A stretch of DNA of 64,000 nt, from contig JARWKL010000015.1 of assembly GCA_029961685.1 (NCBI GenBank), positions 19,342,801-19,406,800 of the forward strand, written 5' to 3'. This DNA is from Aristolochia californica. Taxonomy: Eukaryota; Streptophyta; Magnoliopsida; Piperales; Aristolochiaceae. The notes beneath the pieces were generated by a model, which saw only the letters and a list, made by a program, of their open reading frames with translations, was not told the origin of the DNA and did no database searches. Both the position numbers and the translations under genes were made by a program. Numbering within the stretch: position 1 is the first letter of the stretch; every line of letters begins with the position of its first letter. Positions 36,192-49,531 of this stretch are shown here, one piece after another.

Positions 36192-39100
36192 ATGCAAAGT
36201 CAGAGGAGTACCGTGAAGTCCTTACCCGACACATTTGAGTTTGATCATGGATCTAGCTCTAATAACTCTGGTGTGGATCAATCACATTATTGGAACAATG
36301 TGCTTAATCCTGTAGACTCACGGAATTTGCCAGATTTTCTATTGCCCCCCACTGACACAAATGTTGCATACACGAATTCAATTGGTCACAGTAGTGGTAG
36401 CTTGCCAAGCTGGAATCTTGGAGGCCCCACCTCTACTGATCAGACAAGACCTCATTCCAGCCATGAAGAAGCCAAAGCAGAGCAATCATGGCCTGATTCA
36501 TTCACCAGTTGTCCAGGACCCAGTTTGAGTTTAGAAGAAAGAAGATTTGAACCAAGCAATGTTCTTTCTTTGGAAAGTGTCAATATAAACCTTAATAGCA
36601 ATCAGGTCGCTGGAGGATCATGGTTTTCACAAGGTTCTACTTCTAGTGATTTGCTTCAAAACACGAACCTAAATGCAGGATTTGTTGGAAATGGTGGTCA
36701 GGTCATGGAGCCCCATCCTTATAAGCCAGGTGGCTCTGAAGCTGAGCAGATGCTGCACTCCACTGGTGCCCTTGATCCATGTGCATCTGCATCTGGAACT
36801 ACTGTTGACTACCTTGCAGAAGCTGGAGAAGGTAGGCAAGCTGGTTCCTTGGATGGTCGACGTTTGTCCTGTAAACGTAAGGCCCTTGAGGGTGTTTCTG
36901 GGCAGTCTTCTTTAGGTGCAAGCTCAAGTTTCCTCCAAAGAGCTGAGGGTAGTGCATGGCATCCTGTTCCTGCTCGACATAATGCTGGAAGTAGTTTAAG
37001 TATATCCAGTGGTCCTGTGGGCCAGAGCTCTAGTGTGAATCCTCATGAAGAATTGCTGAACCAAAGATTGGCCGGTGGTGTGAGGACTCTTGTGACCCCC
37101 GATAACCATCCTGCTTTTACTGTAGGTGAAAATTCACAGAGAAATTTTCGTGTGAGAATCAACCCTGGGCAGCAACAAGATTCTACTGCGCCTAATAGTT
37201 TGTGGATTACAGGTGGTAATGTCAATCCAAGACGAGCTCCCGTTTGGTCATCTCATCAGACTTCTAGAGTTCCTCCATTTAATCACTGGGTGGAATCAAG
37301 AGCTGCAGGGACAGCAGTGCCCAGTACTAGTGCCTCTTCAGCCCCACCTCTTCCTAATTATCCAAGAAGCTTGAACCCTTACTCTGTGCATGGTGCCAGC
37401 AGTTCAAGAGTTGGTTCTTCATCAAATTTTCCTGGCATTTCAGGAGAGAGACCAGCAACTCTTAGAGAAGAGGTGAACTCACGAAATATTCCTAGAAGCA
37501 TCCCAGAGCATCCAATGTTTGTGCCTGTAACTGACGTTAGATCTCTCTCAAATGGGAATATGAATGCTCCTGCAAATGTTGCATCATCATCTCGAGCCAG
37601 TTCAAGTGCTGGTGGAATACATCCAGTTTCTGGTGTGACCTGGATAGCTCATCATAGCCCCCCACCACATCATCCACGTAGGCTCTCTGAGATTGTGAGG
37701 CGGTCTTTGTTTCCTACTAGTGACTCTGGAGGTCAGAGTGGTTTTCCTCCTGTTGGTCCTCCAGGTCAAACTTCACAGGAGATGTTGATGTCATCAGGGT
37801 CCTCTCACCATGGAAGTAATCAGCACTCGTATCTCAGGTCAGCTTTGTGGATGGACAGACAAGGTGATGGTGTACCAGGGGCTCCCCTGTCACTTCGGAC
37901 TCTTGCAGCTGCCCCTGAAGGAAGAAGTAGACTGGCAACTGAGGTTTGTTCCTAAATACTATTTTATATTTATTACTTTTTAGGTACATACAATTGATAC
38001 AATTGTTTGAAACCATGAATATGGAATTCGTAACTATTTGTTTTTTCATTTGACTCCCATGGAACCTTGTGTGGGTCCTGGTCAGAACTCTGTACTCAGT
38101 CATAGTGACATAACTCTTTTCTTAATTACTGTATCGTGTGGATAAAATAACAAGTGCTATGACATGGAGTAATGAAAAACAACCAGAACGTGTGACTAAT
38201 ACTGTACCAGAGAAAATCAAAAGCATTGGGAAAAACAATAGTGCAATGTCTCTTTATTATTATTCTTTTGTTCCTCGTAGACTTGGTCAAGTGTCAGCTA
38301 TCAAAGTTTCCTCTCAACTTTTTAACAAGGGTAAATTTTATCGGTTGTTTGTAAAATAGAATGTACTGAGTGTCATTACCAGGCCTTGGGTTTCGAGGCA
38401 TTTTTGAACTGCATGATGCAGGAATTACATTTTGAAATAATAATTGAAAGTCAGTTTATCAAATTTAAGTTATTGGTTGCTTTTTTCATTTTTGTGCTAG
38501 GTGCTTTGAAAAAAATGTGTCTTTTAATTACTTTTTAATTTTAACTGAAATCTTTAATGTTTATGTTGGAGTGTAAAAAGTCCCCCAATCTATATTTGTA
38601 TGTGCTCCACAGTAAGGTTAGTTTGTCTGAAGTGTGAGTTATATTCTGTAGGAGAAAAGTCCTACATTAGTTTGGGTTTTAACATATCCTAAGCTTATTA
38701 GTTGTGAAGGATCTCTCAACTCTTGTTAATCATTTTGGAAGGAATCGGCCCACTTTAACAATGGTAATAGAGTGAACCTAAGCCCGTGTGTGGGTTATTG
38801 TGGCCTCTATATGTATTCTCTATGGGCCAAATGTGTTATCATCCACGTTTTGAACTAGGTTCTGTCTAGGCCTGGACATGAGGTGTGTTGGTGGGTAAAA
38901 GGTTCCTCTGGCTATTGTTGTATGTGATCTAAGCTCAGGTTAGTTGTCTGAAATTTTTAGGTCTCGGGTTGGTTGTCTGAATGAGAGTTGTTCTGTGTCA
39001 GAGAATAATTCTAGATCAGTCTTCATTTACTTGGGAAGAGACTTCGTAACTTTATTTAGTCATTTAGTGAGGAACTAAACCAGCTTTAATAGTCTTTAAG

Positions 39101-40157
39101 GTCAAATTTGTAAATAGATCTTTGGAATGTGGTAGCTTGTCGATAGGAGCATGGGTATAAGGCTCTCTCTGTTGGATAGAGAGAAGAGTGGGATTTGTCT
39201 TCCTTGAGTCAAGAGGATCAGTAGGTTGTTATTTAAACTAGTCATAATATATCTAATAGTTGGTGCATAGCAGGAGACAGGGACATATGTTCTGTGATAT
39301 GTATGGGAATGACATGATAGAGCAATGAATGCTGCATTTTCTAAACATCCTGAACGAACTTGTTGTTTGTCCATTGATGTGTATTTTGATTTTATTGCTC
39401 AGATACGGAATGTGTTGGATCTTGTGCGTCGGGGAGAAAGCATAAGATTTGAGGTAAGTTACTTGTCTCTGTGGACTGTTTTTGTGATCTGAATGAGTAT
39501 TTGATCTCTTTCATGCTTATAAAGATCTTGGCTCATTTATTGAAGTTCGAAATTGTACTTATGGTTATGAATTCTTCCAGGATGTTGTGATCCTTGACCA
39601 GTCTGTATTTTATGGAGTTGCTGACTTGCATGATCGCCACAGGGACATGCGGCTTGATGTAGATAATATGTCTTACGAGGTTGAAAACACCTAATGTGAT
39701 ACTCGTGTTTTTTTTTTTTTTCTTTTTCAAAATGCAATCTTTGTTGTCTTTTCTAAATCTGGTTGGTGTTCATCTTCAGGAATTGCTGGCATTGGAAGAA
39801 CGTATAGGAAATGTGAACACTGGATTGAGTGAGGAGACTGTTCTGAAATGTCTAAAGCAGCGGATATATGTATTAGTTACAGCGAGAGAGACTCAAGACG
39901 TTGAACCTTGCTGTGTTTGTCAAGTAAGTTGAGCTCGATATACCAGACTCTGGATGACTGGCCGTGGATGTATGACACATGTACTGATATATCTGAATCA
40001 TTTGTGCTGATGGTTTGTTGGACAGGAGGAATACGTTGAAGGGGAGCAGCTCGGCACATTGGAATGTGGGCATGATTTTCACACTGCCTGCATAAAGCAA
40101 TGGCTAATGCTCAAGAATATCTGCCCCATTTGCAAAACGACTGCATTAGTTACGTGA
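36192..40157 (+). CDS. MBR2: RING-H2 E3 ubiquitin ligase, MBR1/MBR2/HIP1-like
   Basis: Five coding exons: 36192-37943, 39403-39453, 39581-39679, 39780-39923 and 40026-40157 (725 residues). Arabidopsis MBR1/MBR2 bind and degrade MED25, promoting flowering; HIP1 is a relative. Exon 1 encodes a long Ser/Asn/Gly-rich disordered region with family islands (ILNPV-like VLNPVDSRNLPDF, SCKRKALEGVSGQSS, WRIAHH-type TWIAHHSP). Exons 2-4 give the conserved C-terminal platform (IRNVLDLVRRGESIRFE, DLHDRHRDMRLDVDNMSYE, LLALEERIGNVNTGLSEE). The RING-H2 runs from CCVCQ through CGHDFHTACIKQWL to CPICKT, with all eight metal ligands present. Splice sites are GT-AG and phase 0 throughout. The start MQSQRST matches the family (MQGxRST). 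The gene converges on STT3B. Whether it is MBR or HIP1 cannot be settled by eye. Confidence 0.92.
37944..39402 (+). other. Intron 1 of the RING ligase, with LTR-like motif
   Basis: A 1.46 kb intron. Near 38650 it contains GAAAAGTCCTACATTAG, which resembles the AAAGTCCCACATCGG motif found at the start of some plant LTR/TRIM elements, with C-to-T changes. No element boundaries were found. Confidence 0.25.
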
Positions 40158-41759
40158 GAGTATTCGTTCGTATTGAGAAGGCCTTGCCAGTGGAGGGGGT
40201 AGGCGGAGAGGAGTTAAATGATGGCCTCAAGTGACTGTTAGAAAGAGAGCTGTGAATAGTCTGAGTCCATATCCGCAGGAGAGACTCATTGACCCATGTT
40301 CTTTATTGAACCCAATACCATGGTGAATCATATTAAGTGGGGAATTTATTTTTGTTTTTTTTTTATTATTATTTTTTTAGAATGTTGGCATGTGGAAGGC
40401 GAGAGGAGGCGTGAGAGCAATTCCGGTCCGCCCTCATGGTATCCTTACATTTCTGCGCAGAATTCTGTTTGGGCTTGAGGAGTGAGACCCCATTAGCTGG
40501 CAGTGGTTCACTTGTGGGCGACATGCTCCGTAGTGATAAATATTTAGTCAAATTATTTTTTCAAGTTCATGTGGTTCCAATTAAGCGCGCGTCAAGATCA
40601 GTGCGCAAGTCATTGCCCCCATAATTCGTTCAGTATGGCTAAAGTCAATGATGGAAGCTGCACCTACCTCGATGTCATCTGTTTAGTGGATCACTGATAG
40701 AAAACTATCATCTTAAACTGTACCGACTTCGTAAGCATCGTCTTGTTAGGTGATTTTCTAGCGGCTTTTCCTGTGAAGATCATTTTGGCGCAGGTGCGGA
40801 GAGAAATTATATCCCAAGAGCGTTGGTGCGTTTCTAGTAGATCATTTTGGGAATTCAGAACACTCGCCTTTTCGGCAACTCCATAAGTGCAAACGTATTT
40901 ACCATTAACTGCGTGGATTTTTCACTGGGTGTTGAAGGTAGCGTTTGGTTTGGTATGATTCTTTGAAACCGAACAACTCTTTTAATCAGAGTTACTTTTA
41001 GTATTTAAAGTGTGTTTGGTTTGCATCGTTTCTGGAAGAACTCAATTCTCCAAAGAGGAAAAACTGATTTGTTGAAATTACAAAATAAAGTTTCTTAAAA
41101 CAGGATTTTTTTTTTTACAGATAGAAGAAGAAAATGTTTTATAGTAAAAGCTCAGTCAAGATGTTTAAGAATTAAGTTGCCAATCAAAATTAAAAGTTAG
41201 AACAAGACAAGGAGTGGAATAGTTGAAGAGTTAAAGATTAATAGTCCTTTTACATACCGCAATATTACTAAATGGTGTACATGCCTGGAGAAAACGGAAT
41301 GAAACTCTTGATATTTAAGACTTTATTAATAAACTATTAACAGAGATGACGAGCTGGCCAAAGTGCTGTGTGATAGTAGCGTTATAATTAAGTTCTGGGT
41401 CTATAAAACCAAAATTATTTGAATGCACGCAATTCAAACCAAAAACACTCAAGATGCACTATAATCCATGTAACGCTTTGATCGAAACAAAGCAACAGTC
41501 GAATCAATATGATATGATCCGGTTAGGCTTTTTAAAATGCCTCTAGCCTGTTTTAAATTTTCTTTGACAAACTCCCTCCATAATATAATATTTTAACTAG
41601 AATGGACGATCTTACAAAAGCCACAACTAATGACACATTATAATGAAGCTATAAACTCGTTACTGTATTCACGTATCTAATAGGAAAACCCACTCTCAAC
41701 ATCTTGAAAAGGAAAAAAAGAAAGGCTTATCGTAGCAAAAACAGCCAACTGAATGCGAT
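40158..41759. other. Intergenic DNA between convergent genes
   Basis: The 3' flank of the RING ligase runs to about 40.5 kb; the remainder leads to the STT3B stop on the other strand. I see no gene, RNA or clear repeat here. Confidence 0.45.
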
Positions 41760-43232
41760 CTAGTGCCGTGGATTCCGTTTACTTTCACCCCTTCTCCCCC
41801 CGGCTGTGGAGCTTGATCTTGAAGTCTTCTAAAAAGAAAAACAGAGTTGAGAGTTAAACGAACAGTACATTATTCTTACAACTATCTGAGAGAACCGCCT
41901 AAAAGTACATTATTCTTACAATTATTGAAGTGAACTATAACCATACCGGTTTTGATTTCATTGTCTTTCCTCTGATTCTATTCTTTGGAGTTTTCAATTT
42001 GTATATACGGACCATCCAATGATGTGTTGAAAATACCTGTGACCATCATAAGCTTAAAAAAATAAATATATTAATGAAATAGAAGAATTTCAACATGGTA
42101 TTATTATCAACTCATGCACCTCTGCATGAAGGCTTGAATGCAAAAAATGCAGAGAAATACTACCAAGAGGATACGAGTATGAACTTATGCTAGTATGCCT
42201 CTGATGACAAACAGTACCCGAGTGATTATCTCCATTGAACATGACTAAACAGTTTCTAACAAAGGCATATATAGGAAGGACTATGCCACGTTTCCAGAAA
42301 AGAAGACAGCAAATTTGGAGAATCAATTAACTACCGCCAATTTCTGTTATTAGAAAAACCACAAAAGTATCATTAGTCAAAATTATCTTCTGGACAATAC
42401 CTCCTCAAAGTAAGTCAGTTTGAAGTATTTCTTCCCAATTTCTGTCCTCCTTACTCTGTCAAAACCCTTTCCATCTGTTTCCACAAATCTTAGGCAAGAG
42501 AAAAGAATGACAAATTATCAAGATTCCCTTTTACTATAAAAATAAAAATGCTGAAATCAGCTACCATGAGATACCTGTAATAAGAGAGTTTGTACATGAG
42601 ACTGTTCAGCATAGTTGGGGTGGCCTCGGAATCAATTCGATATTGACCATCCCTCTAATAGTAATGGTAAAAATGAATAAAAAACATTAGCAACTGATTC
42701 CAATCAATATAATGTTCGAGTACAAGTATATAGTTTTGACTTGTGAGTTGTTGGCTGTAATCCATAAAACCAGGTTTACCATAGAAATACATTTGCTTTT
42801 GCCGGAAAATTTCATTTAATAATGGTTCATAGGAAATATTAGTGCAGTATAACCAACACAAATTAATTGACAAAATAAACGTAAAAATTCAAAATAAATA
42901 ATAATAATAACAACCGCAACATCAACAACAACAACCTAGCCTTAGTTTTTTGTTTCTAGTCCTTGAACCCTTGCCGAACCTTCTCCCTCCTTAACCTAGC
43001 CTTAGTTTTTTTTTATGTAGATAACCTAGCCTTGATTGACAACTCCTTTAGTAAACACTAGCACTACACCTACGCTAGAACCTAGTGTGTCCACAATCAA
43101 ATACTTGGAAGCCCACCCAATGTCCCTCTTCATTCCTTAGCTCAATCAAGACCATAAACCCTAATTCTCTCCTCTCGCAGCCAACTTTTCTCAACCATAA
43201 ACCTAAGTAAAATGTAATCCATTCCCCACATG

Positions 43233-43916
43233 TAGGGGTGGCACCAAGCCAAACTGACTGGTAAATCGTTCGAGCTTGGCTCAGTTCAATTTTTATTTGA
43301 GCTCAGCTCGAGCTCAAACTTGAAATAAGGCTTGTTAAGTATAAAAAATCAAACTTGAGATTTTCCCAACTTGGCTTGTTAGCTTGTGAGCCGACTCATT
43401 AACATATTTTTTTTACGAAAATACCCTTTACTTAAATCGCTCTCGCCAATTTCCTCCTTAGTTGGTTGATAATTGCTCTTATTTACCTCAAACCTCAAAC
43501 CTCAAAGATGAACGATTGTTCAACTCTTTTGAGTCCCTCAACATCTAATGTTATTGTTAGCCAATGGAATAAACATTATTGATGGAGGTATTTTCTCTTT
43601 CTTTTAGGTCTATTAAGCTGGTTATTATATATTAGTATGCTTCATTGCAAAGTCTTAGACTCCTCTATGATAACTTGTAGTTCAATGGTACTAAATTCAT
43701 CACAATATTCTCTTTATTTATTTTTATAATAGTTTTATTTTTGTAGTTTTAAATGTAGGTTGGAGCTCGAGTTCAAACTCGGTTAAAATTTTTGGGCTTG
43801 AGCTCGACTCCAATTTTAGGCTCGAGGATGAGCTTGAGCTGGAGTTCGAAGTATTCAAATCAAGTCAAGTTTGAACATATGTAGGTTCAAACTTGGCTCA
43901 GCTCGATGCCACCCCA
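43233..43916. mobile_element. Non-autonomous hAT-type element
   Basis: The ends read TAGGGGTGGCA at 43233 and TGCCACCCCA to 43916, inverted copies typical of plant hAT elements. They are flanked by an 8-bp target duplication, CCCACATG (43225-43232) and TCCACATG (43917-43924), matching 7 of 8. Inside, subterminal words such as GAGCTCGAGCTCAA and their complements recur near both ends. There is no transposase frame. It sits in the STT3B intron between exons 20 and 19. Confidence 0.85.
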
Positions 43917-43989
43917 TCCACATGCATTACATCCGTTAGGTCCCCAAACCCCTAAGCTAAGTCCTCATGCTTTTACATGAGACCGAGAA

Positions 43990-44166
43990 CAGAATAGAGT
44001 AACTGGGACTTGAGTAGTTTACCTTAAGTCCGATCCTAATTGTAATGGGTATTATAAATAGAATGCTTGAGAGAGCCAACGTGAGCTTCTCTCCTCTTCG
44101 TCAGTTCTTGTTCTTCCTATTCTTCTAGCAGTGTCGTTCTCAAAATCTAACATAATATTAGAGTGG
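43990..44166 (+). repeat. Copia-type LTR end with decayed primer-binding site
   Basis: A leader-like passage (TATAAATAGAATGCTTGAGA, then C/T-rich sequence) ends AATCTAACA at 44152 and is followed by TAATATTAGAGTGGC. That looks like the usual plant PBS TGGTATCAGAG after G-to-A and C-to-T changes. The 5' limit of the LTR is not clear. An (AAG)n and poly(A) run follows at 44231-44270. Confidence 0.4.
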
Positions 44167-45233
44167 CTACGTTCCTAACATTGAGAAAGAAAAAGAAAAG
44201 AAGATAAAGAGGAAGGAGAACAAGAATCGGAAGAAGAAGAAGAAGAAGAAGAAAAAAAAAAAAAAAAAAAGCAGAAGTTAAGCTTTTATGATCTTTGTAT
44301 TGTCACTTCCTATTTTTCGTTGTTTTAGATTTCCCATTAGTTGTTTTTATTTCTCCTTTCATTAATTATCTTTTTTTCTGTAGGTTGAGTTTTCATAACA
44401 TCTACGTCTATTTGCCTGCTGAAATATTTTGCATACAACTCAAACCTAGGATAGATTACCTCTCTTGGGATATAATAATTCGAGTAGTCCAAATTGTTTT
44501 AGAAGTTTCACAACTCATAACCTGGTCATTACTTGATTGTCTTCTGTCTCCCACTCCTCAGTCATAGGTTTAGGAGAATCATCTCTAAGATACTTAGCCT
44601 TCATCATGGCTTTCAATACATACGGACAGATCTAAGACCAAATCAAGCAATTCTTCCCGTTTTAGTTTCACTTAGGTAACTTGAATAGAGTGAGATTCTT
44701 TACTCTCAAAACCTTCAAAAGGATTAGTTGGAGTAATAAGCTCTCAAAAATCAGCCATTCCCACCACCATTTAATAGGACAGAAACCAATTAACAAGAAA
44801 GAATGGTGCAAAACAGTGAAAAATCAACTCTCTTTTCCATAAACGCAACCTGTGCAAGTACTACATGGGTCACGCAACCACAAATTTGATCATGTATATA
44901 CCACAATCCCTAGAAATCCATTCAGTAATCCAGCCACAACATGAACAAGTTTCAGACCTAAAAAACCAACTAATGCTTCAAAAACTTATACTATGCAGCC
45001 ACAAGTCTGGTCTAGGCCAGAGAAACAGCACTAGGAATCCCTCTAGGGGCATAACAAAGCATACCTACCGCTCACCAGTAAGTCATTAACCAAGTAGTTC
45101 CCGCATAAAGAGAAAGGAAAGATCTGCCCTTTTAACTCTGCAGAATAGATCTATAGATCCTCTAAGTAGATGACCATGGCTTTTAAAAAGAGGCTGAAGA
45201 ATGGTGAAAAGCCTCCCAAGCTTGAACTTTTTT

Positions 45234-45257
45234 ACTCTGATACCATGTAGAATTGTA

Positions 45258-45288
<31 letters not shown>

Positions 45289-45552
45289 AAGAAGAAGATG
45301 AGAAGAGAAGAGAGAAAGCAAAGCAGCTGCATTAGGACAGCAGCAATCACTTAAATCAAACAAAAAATGGAACAACCAGCCCTTAGTACATATGTCAGCT
45401 ATACACAGCAATATAGAGCTTAAAAACAAACTAGAAAAGGCCAGACTGATAGACAACTATCCTGTGACACTTCCTGACCAATAGCATGCATGGGTACAAA
45501 GGTAAAATGACCAAAAATACCCTTGATTCCCTGATAGTTTATCCATCACATG
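45234..45552 (-). repeat. Copia-type LTR with intact primer-binding site
   Basis: On the minus strand the LTR runs from TGTGATGGATAAAC (45552) to AATTCTACA (45246). It is followed at once by TGGTATCAGAGT (45245-45234), the complement of the initiator-Met tRNA end used by plant Copia elements. An (AAG)n microsatellite lies inside the LTR at 45261-45297. No internal coding region or second LTR in the same orientation was found, so this is a truncated remnant in an STT3B intron. Confidence 0.65.
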
Positions 45553-47155
45553 GGGAAGAGTTCTATTTCTAATTAAAAAATGAAATTGTGAAATTGAATC
45601 TCAAGAGAATGCACTATTCTGAGAATCATATATCTAGTGTGGATTTGCATGGCACTAGAAGCACTTATGATGATAAGATTCTTATTTCAAGGAAAATGCA
45701 ATTCCAAGTAAAAAAGCAGAAATTAACAATCAACAACCAGAATAGCATTAGCTGATATGTAAAAATATCTCTTAGAATGGTCAGATATGCAAAAGTTGGT
45801 CTTACAAGGTAATCGGGTTCTCTGATATGAGGAAATACACCCCCACCAATACGAACCATCCAGAGAAACTTGTTGATATCATCACTGGGGTAGCCAACCA
45901 GTCCTGAACACCAATAACCACAGATTCATGCAATCAGACAATACTACCAATATCGAAATCACATGAATACTCTAAAAGTGAGAGGAAATCAACCTCCAAA
46001 AACTACTAGAACATATTTTACATCTAAAAGAGTTGAAAATTTCCCATGCCGCCTTCTCTGGAGAAGACATAGCTGTTCCAACAGTAGCAATATGTGTATT
46101 ATTCCATGTATTATTATCCACAATAACAGTACGATTAGCCATAGCGGTTGTTTGATAACCATAATCCCACCAAGATGCAACCTGGAAAAATATCTTTCTT
46201 GAGTACCAAGATGAATAAAATTGGATCTCTATTAAAGATATTGCAGAATTTTACTTTGATATTAATAATGAGGAAGAAATTGTATTGTTTCAAGAAGGTA
46301 GCTCAGATATTTCAGTTTCTACTCTACTGCCAGCAAAAGCTACAAAAGTATGTAAGTCCTTAGGGTAAACCATATGGTAGATGGTACACTGTCAGTCAGT
46401 CATGAGACATGAAGCTAGTTTAAACACTGCCAAAAGGGCTGCTGCTCCAACATAGAAATTTTCGTTCCAGGCATTCACATTGCGGCCAGAACCCAAGCAT
46501 ATAAAAAAATGCAAGGGAGGCATGCTGAAATTGAGAGCAAAGCAACAAAAGGGGAAATTTCACCTTGTCGTCCACCTCAGTATTATGACGCAACCATGCA
46601 TAAGCTTCTCGAAAATCATCAAAAACACGCAATCCATCATGTGATTGAGATGTCAGAACAATAGACGGTGCTGAATAAGCTTCTGCTGCCGCCCACACAC
46701 AATGAATCTACAAAGAAGAATGATTTAATAGCACATATGGTAGTGAAAAGGGCCTAAAAAAGGAACTAAACAATTATTATGTCACATGAGCACAATCAAG
46801 TACTGTCTTCCAAGCAATCATATAAATTCAACCAAATAAAAAGACCATTCCTAGTCCATTTTATGACAGTTCTCTGTTCTACTAGAATCTTTCTGGCATT
46901 GTGCATTTCCATATGCTAAATAGCATTCAAATCAAAAGTACACTCCCAAAACACATACAAGGAGAAATCACATATCGACAAAATGCAGCCTGAAGGATGA
47001 ATCCACATACTAGTATTTAATTCCAAACAAACACATAAAAGAATACAAACTGATCCTGCACAAACAAACAACAAGATAATGCAAACCCAAACATTGCACA
47101 TGGTTGAGAAATCAGATAACGAAACTAACCCATTTCATTATTTGACAATTTAAAA

Positions 47156-47339
47156 ATAAAAACAGCTTTCATTTGATATTTTCAATATAAAAGCTTCCTA
47201 GTAAATTTATTAAACAACTTAAGTATTCTTTCTTTAATCCACGTATAATAAAAACAGTTTTCATTTGATATTTTCAATATAAAAGTTTCCTACTAAATTT
47301 ATAAAACAACTTAAGTATTCTTTCTTTAATCCACGTATA
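47156..47339. repeat. 92-bp tandem duplication
   Basis: Copies at 47156-47247 and 47248-47339, each starting ATAAAAACAG and ending TTTAATCCACGTATA, with about four substitutions between them. It lies in the STT3B intron between exons 17 and 16. Confidence 0.9.
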
Positions 47340-47966
47340 ACTCAGTGCAGACTTTAATACAAAACTCAGTTCCAGGTCTTCTGGTGTTTCAAGTTTCACC
47401 TTAAAAGTAACGAAGGAGACTAGGTATATTTCATGAGAAACACCTACTATAATGCAAACCTTGTACCTCAGTTTTTCAAGTACTTACAAATCCATACCTA
47501 AAAATGAAATGTATCTGAAGGGGATTTGTGCAAAGTATGCCTTTTGAGCCATGTTGCATGTATTTTCAATTCACGTTGGATGTTAAGGTGGGCAACACAA
47601 TGCCAGTACAGTTACATATCAAATTTTTAATATTTTTTAATCATCTGTTTTACCTGGTATGGCACAGATACCATATATATATCGGTGTATTGTATCTGAT
47701 TTTAAGGCTCCCGATACAATATCTAAATCAATATAGACACGCTTATTTTGAGACTTCAAACAAGCTCAGAGGCAGAAAGAGCACCAGACTGGAAACACCT
47801 AAGGTTGGCAGGTTATATATGGATATAAGGATTTGCTCAGTTGCAGACAGCTTCCATATTCATATGTAGTATGAAGATAATAAGCTAGCAGATTCTTTGG
47901 TCCACTCAAGGTTGATGTTCACATAACTCAGCCCATCTTCCACAAGTTCAGATTTGCTAATACATA

Positions 47967-48088
47967 TACTAGCCGTTTTACTAGTCCCCTCCAATCATAT
48001 AGAGAGAATGAACTGGACCTATTTAAATGAGAAATGGATCCCCTTCATTCTCTCCATGTGATCGGAGGGGACCAGCCAAATGCTAGTA
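47967..48088. mobile_element. Short hairpin MITE-like palindrome
   Basis: The left arm begins TACTAGCCGTTTTACTAGTC and runs through CCCCTCC to AGAGAGAATGAA. The right arm is its reverse complement (TTCATTCTCTCCATG to GCTAGTA) with a few mismatches. The arms are about 46 bp with a loop of about 30 bp. No coding. Target duplication not determined. It lies in the same STT3B intron as the 92-bp duplication. Confidence 0.65.
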
Positions 48089-49531
48089 CTTGTGTACTAT
48101 CAGATCTGACGTCGTCTTCCACGGAGAGTTTAATCCATAATAAATAATCATAAAGTATAAAGGAAATAAGGAAACAGGTGAATCAGTGTCACTCAATCAT
48201 AAGGTGGATGTGACTATCCAAGCCAATGAGACTTGTGCTAATGTAATATGTCAGAGAGAAAAAGAAGGTCCAGCGTACCACATAGAAGCTACCCATGATT
48301 ATTAGCAACAGGATAGCAATGAAAGATGTCTCCAAAGGCAAAACCAAAAGCTTCTTCTTGGTCCTAGTAAGAGGAACCTTTTCAACTTTTTCCTTTTCTT
48401 TTTTCCTGCTTTTTTTGGAAGGCCGTTCCTTTGGATTATCCTCAGCCTTTACACTGGTTGACTTCTCAGCTTTTGCTATATCAATTTGAGGCCCAGTGTT
48501 CTCCCAAGTTGCATCCCCTGCCTTAAAAAAGCCAAGACCAATACATGAAATGTTAACCATGACACAGGATGACTTCTTCTTTTTTTTTTTTGAAATGAGG
48601 ATGACCAGTAATAATAATTATTAACCTTTACAGTGACAGTTCATTCTCCATTATTTGGTAACCTAAAACCATTAGAAAAATCAAACTTCTACACTTAAAC
48701 TTTTCCCCCAGGTTCCCCCCAGGAATTAGATGAATATCAGAAATGATTAGGAATAGCACAAAGGCTTACATCAAGAAGAGGACTACCCAGCAAAGTGGGT
48801 AGCTGAAACTTCACAGATCGAGTGAAAACATCAAAGGCTTCAGAAAGAGCAATTCCAGACAAAATGCATGCAGCTGGAGCCAATACAAGCATAAGGCGTA
48901 CCTGGAATATAAGCAGGGATTATAATGAAAAAAAAAATCATTAAGAGAAACAATTGTAGCAGTGAAAAGAAAAAGAAATAAATCACTTAACGAGTGGCTC
49001 ACCATAACTCCAGAAAAATAAACTGATGTGACAATGTACAGGACCACAAAGGAGCTTGCATCTGATAGAGGTAAAAAGCATGCCTGCACAATGATGTTTA
49101 ATAATACTCCTTTTACTCCCCACAATGATGGAAAATTAAATAACAAAAGACAATTCAACAAAAACTGCACAACCATCACAAAAGCATCACAAAGATCAAA
49201 TCAAGGAGCACAAACAAACAAACAAAGCTTCCACTTACTTATAACAGGACAAATACACAAATAAAACTTCCACTTACTTATAACAGGACATATATCTAAG
49301 TTATCATGCGCAGATAAGATTTACGTACCCTACAAATAAAAAACAAATCCAGTCAGATGGGCGATCAGCTATTCCAAGGAGATTCCAGCTTCCTGCACGA
49401 AAGTGCAATCCCCCATAGCAATGACATATTTGTTGGAACACTGATTGGTTATTGGATCAAATATGGCTGTAAGCCATATCTGCAGCCAACAGAATTTCAA
49501 CTGTTCCAGTAGTCTTATTCTTACATGTGGA

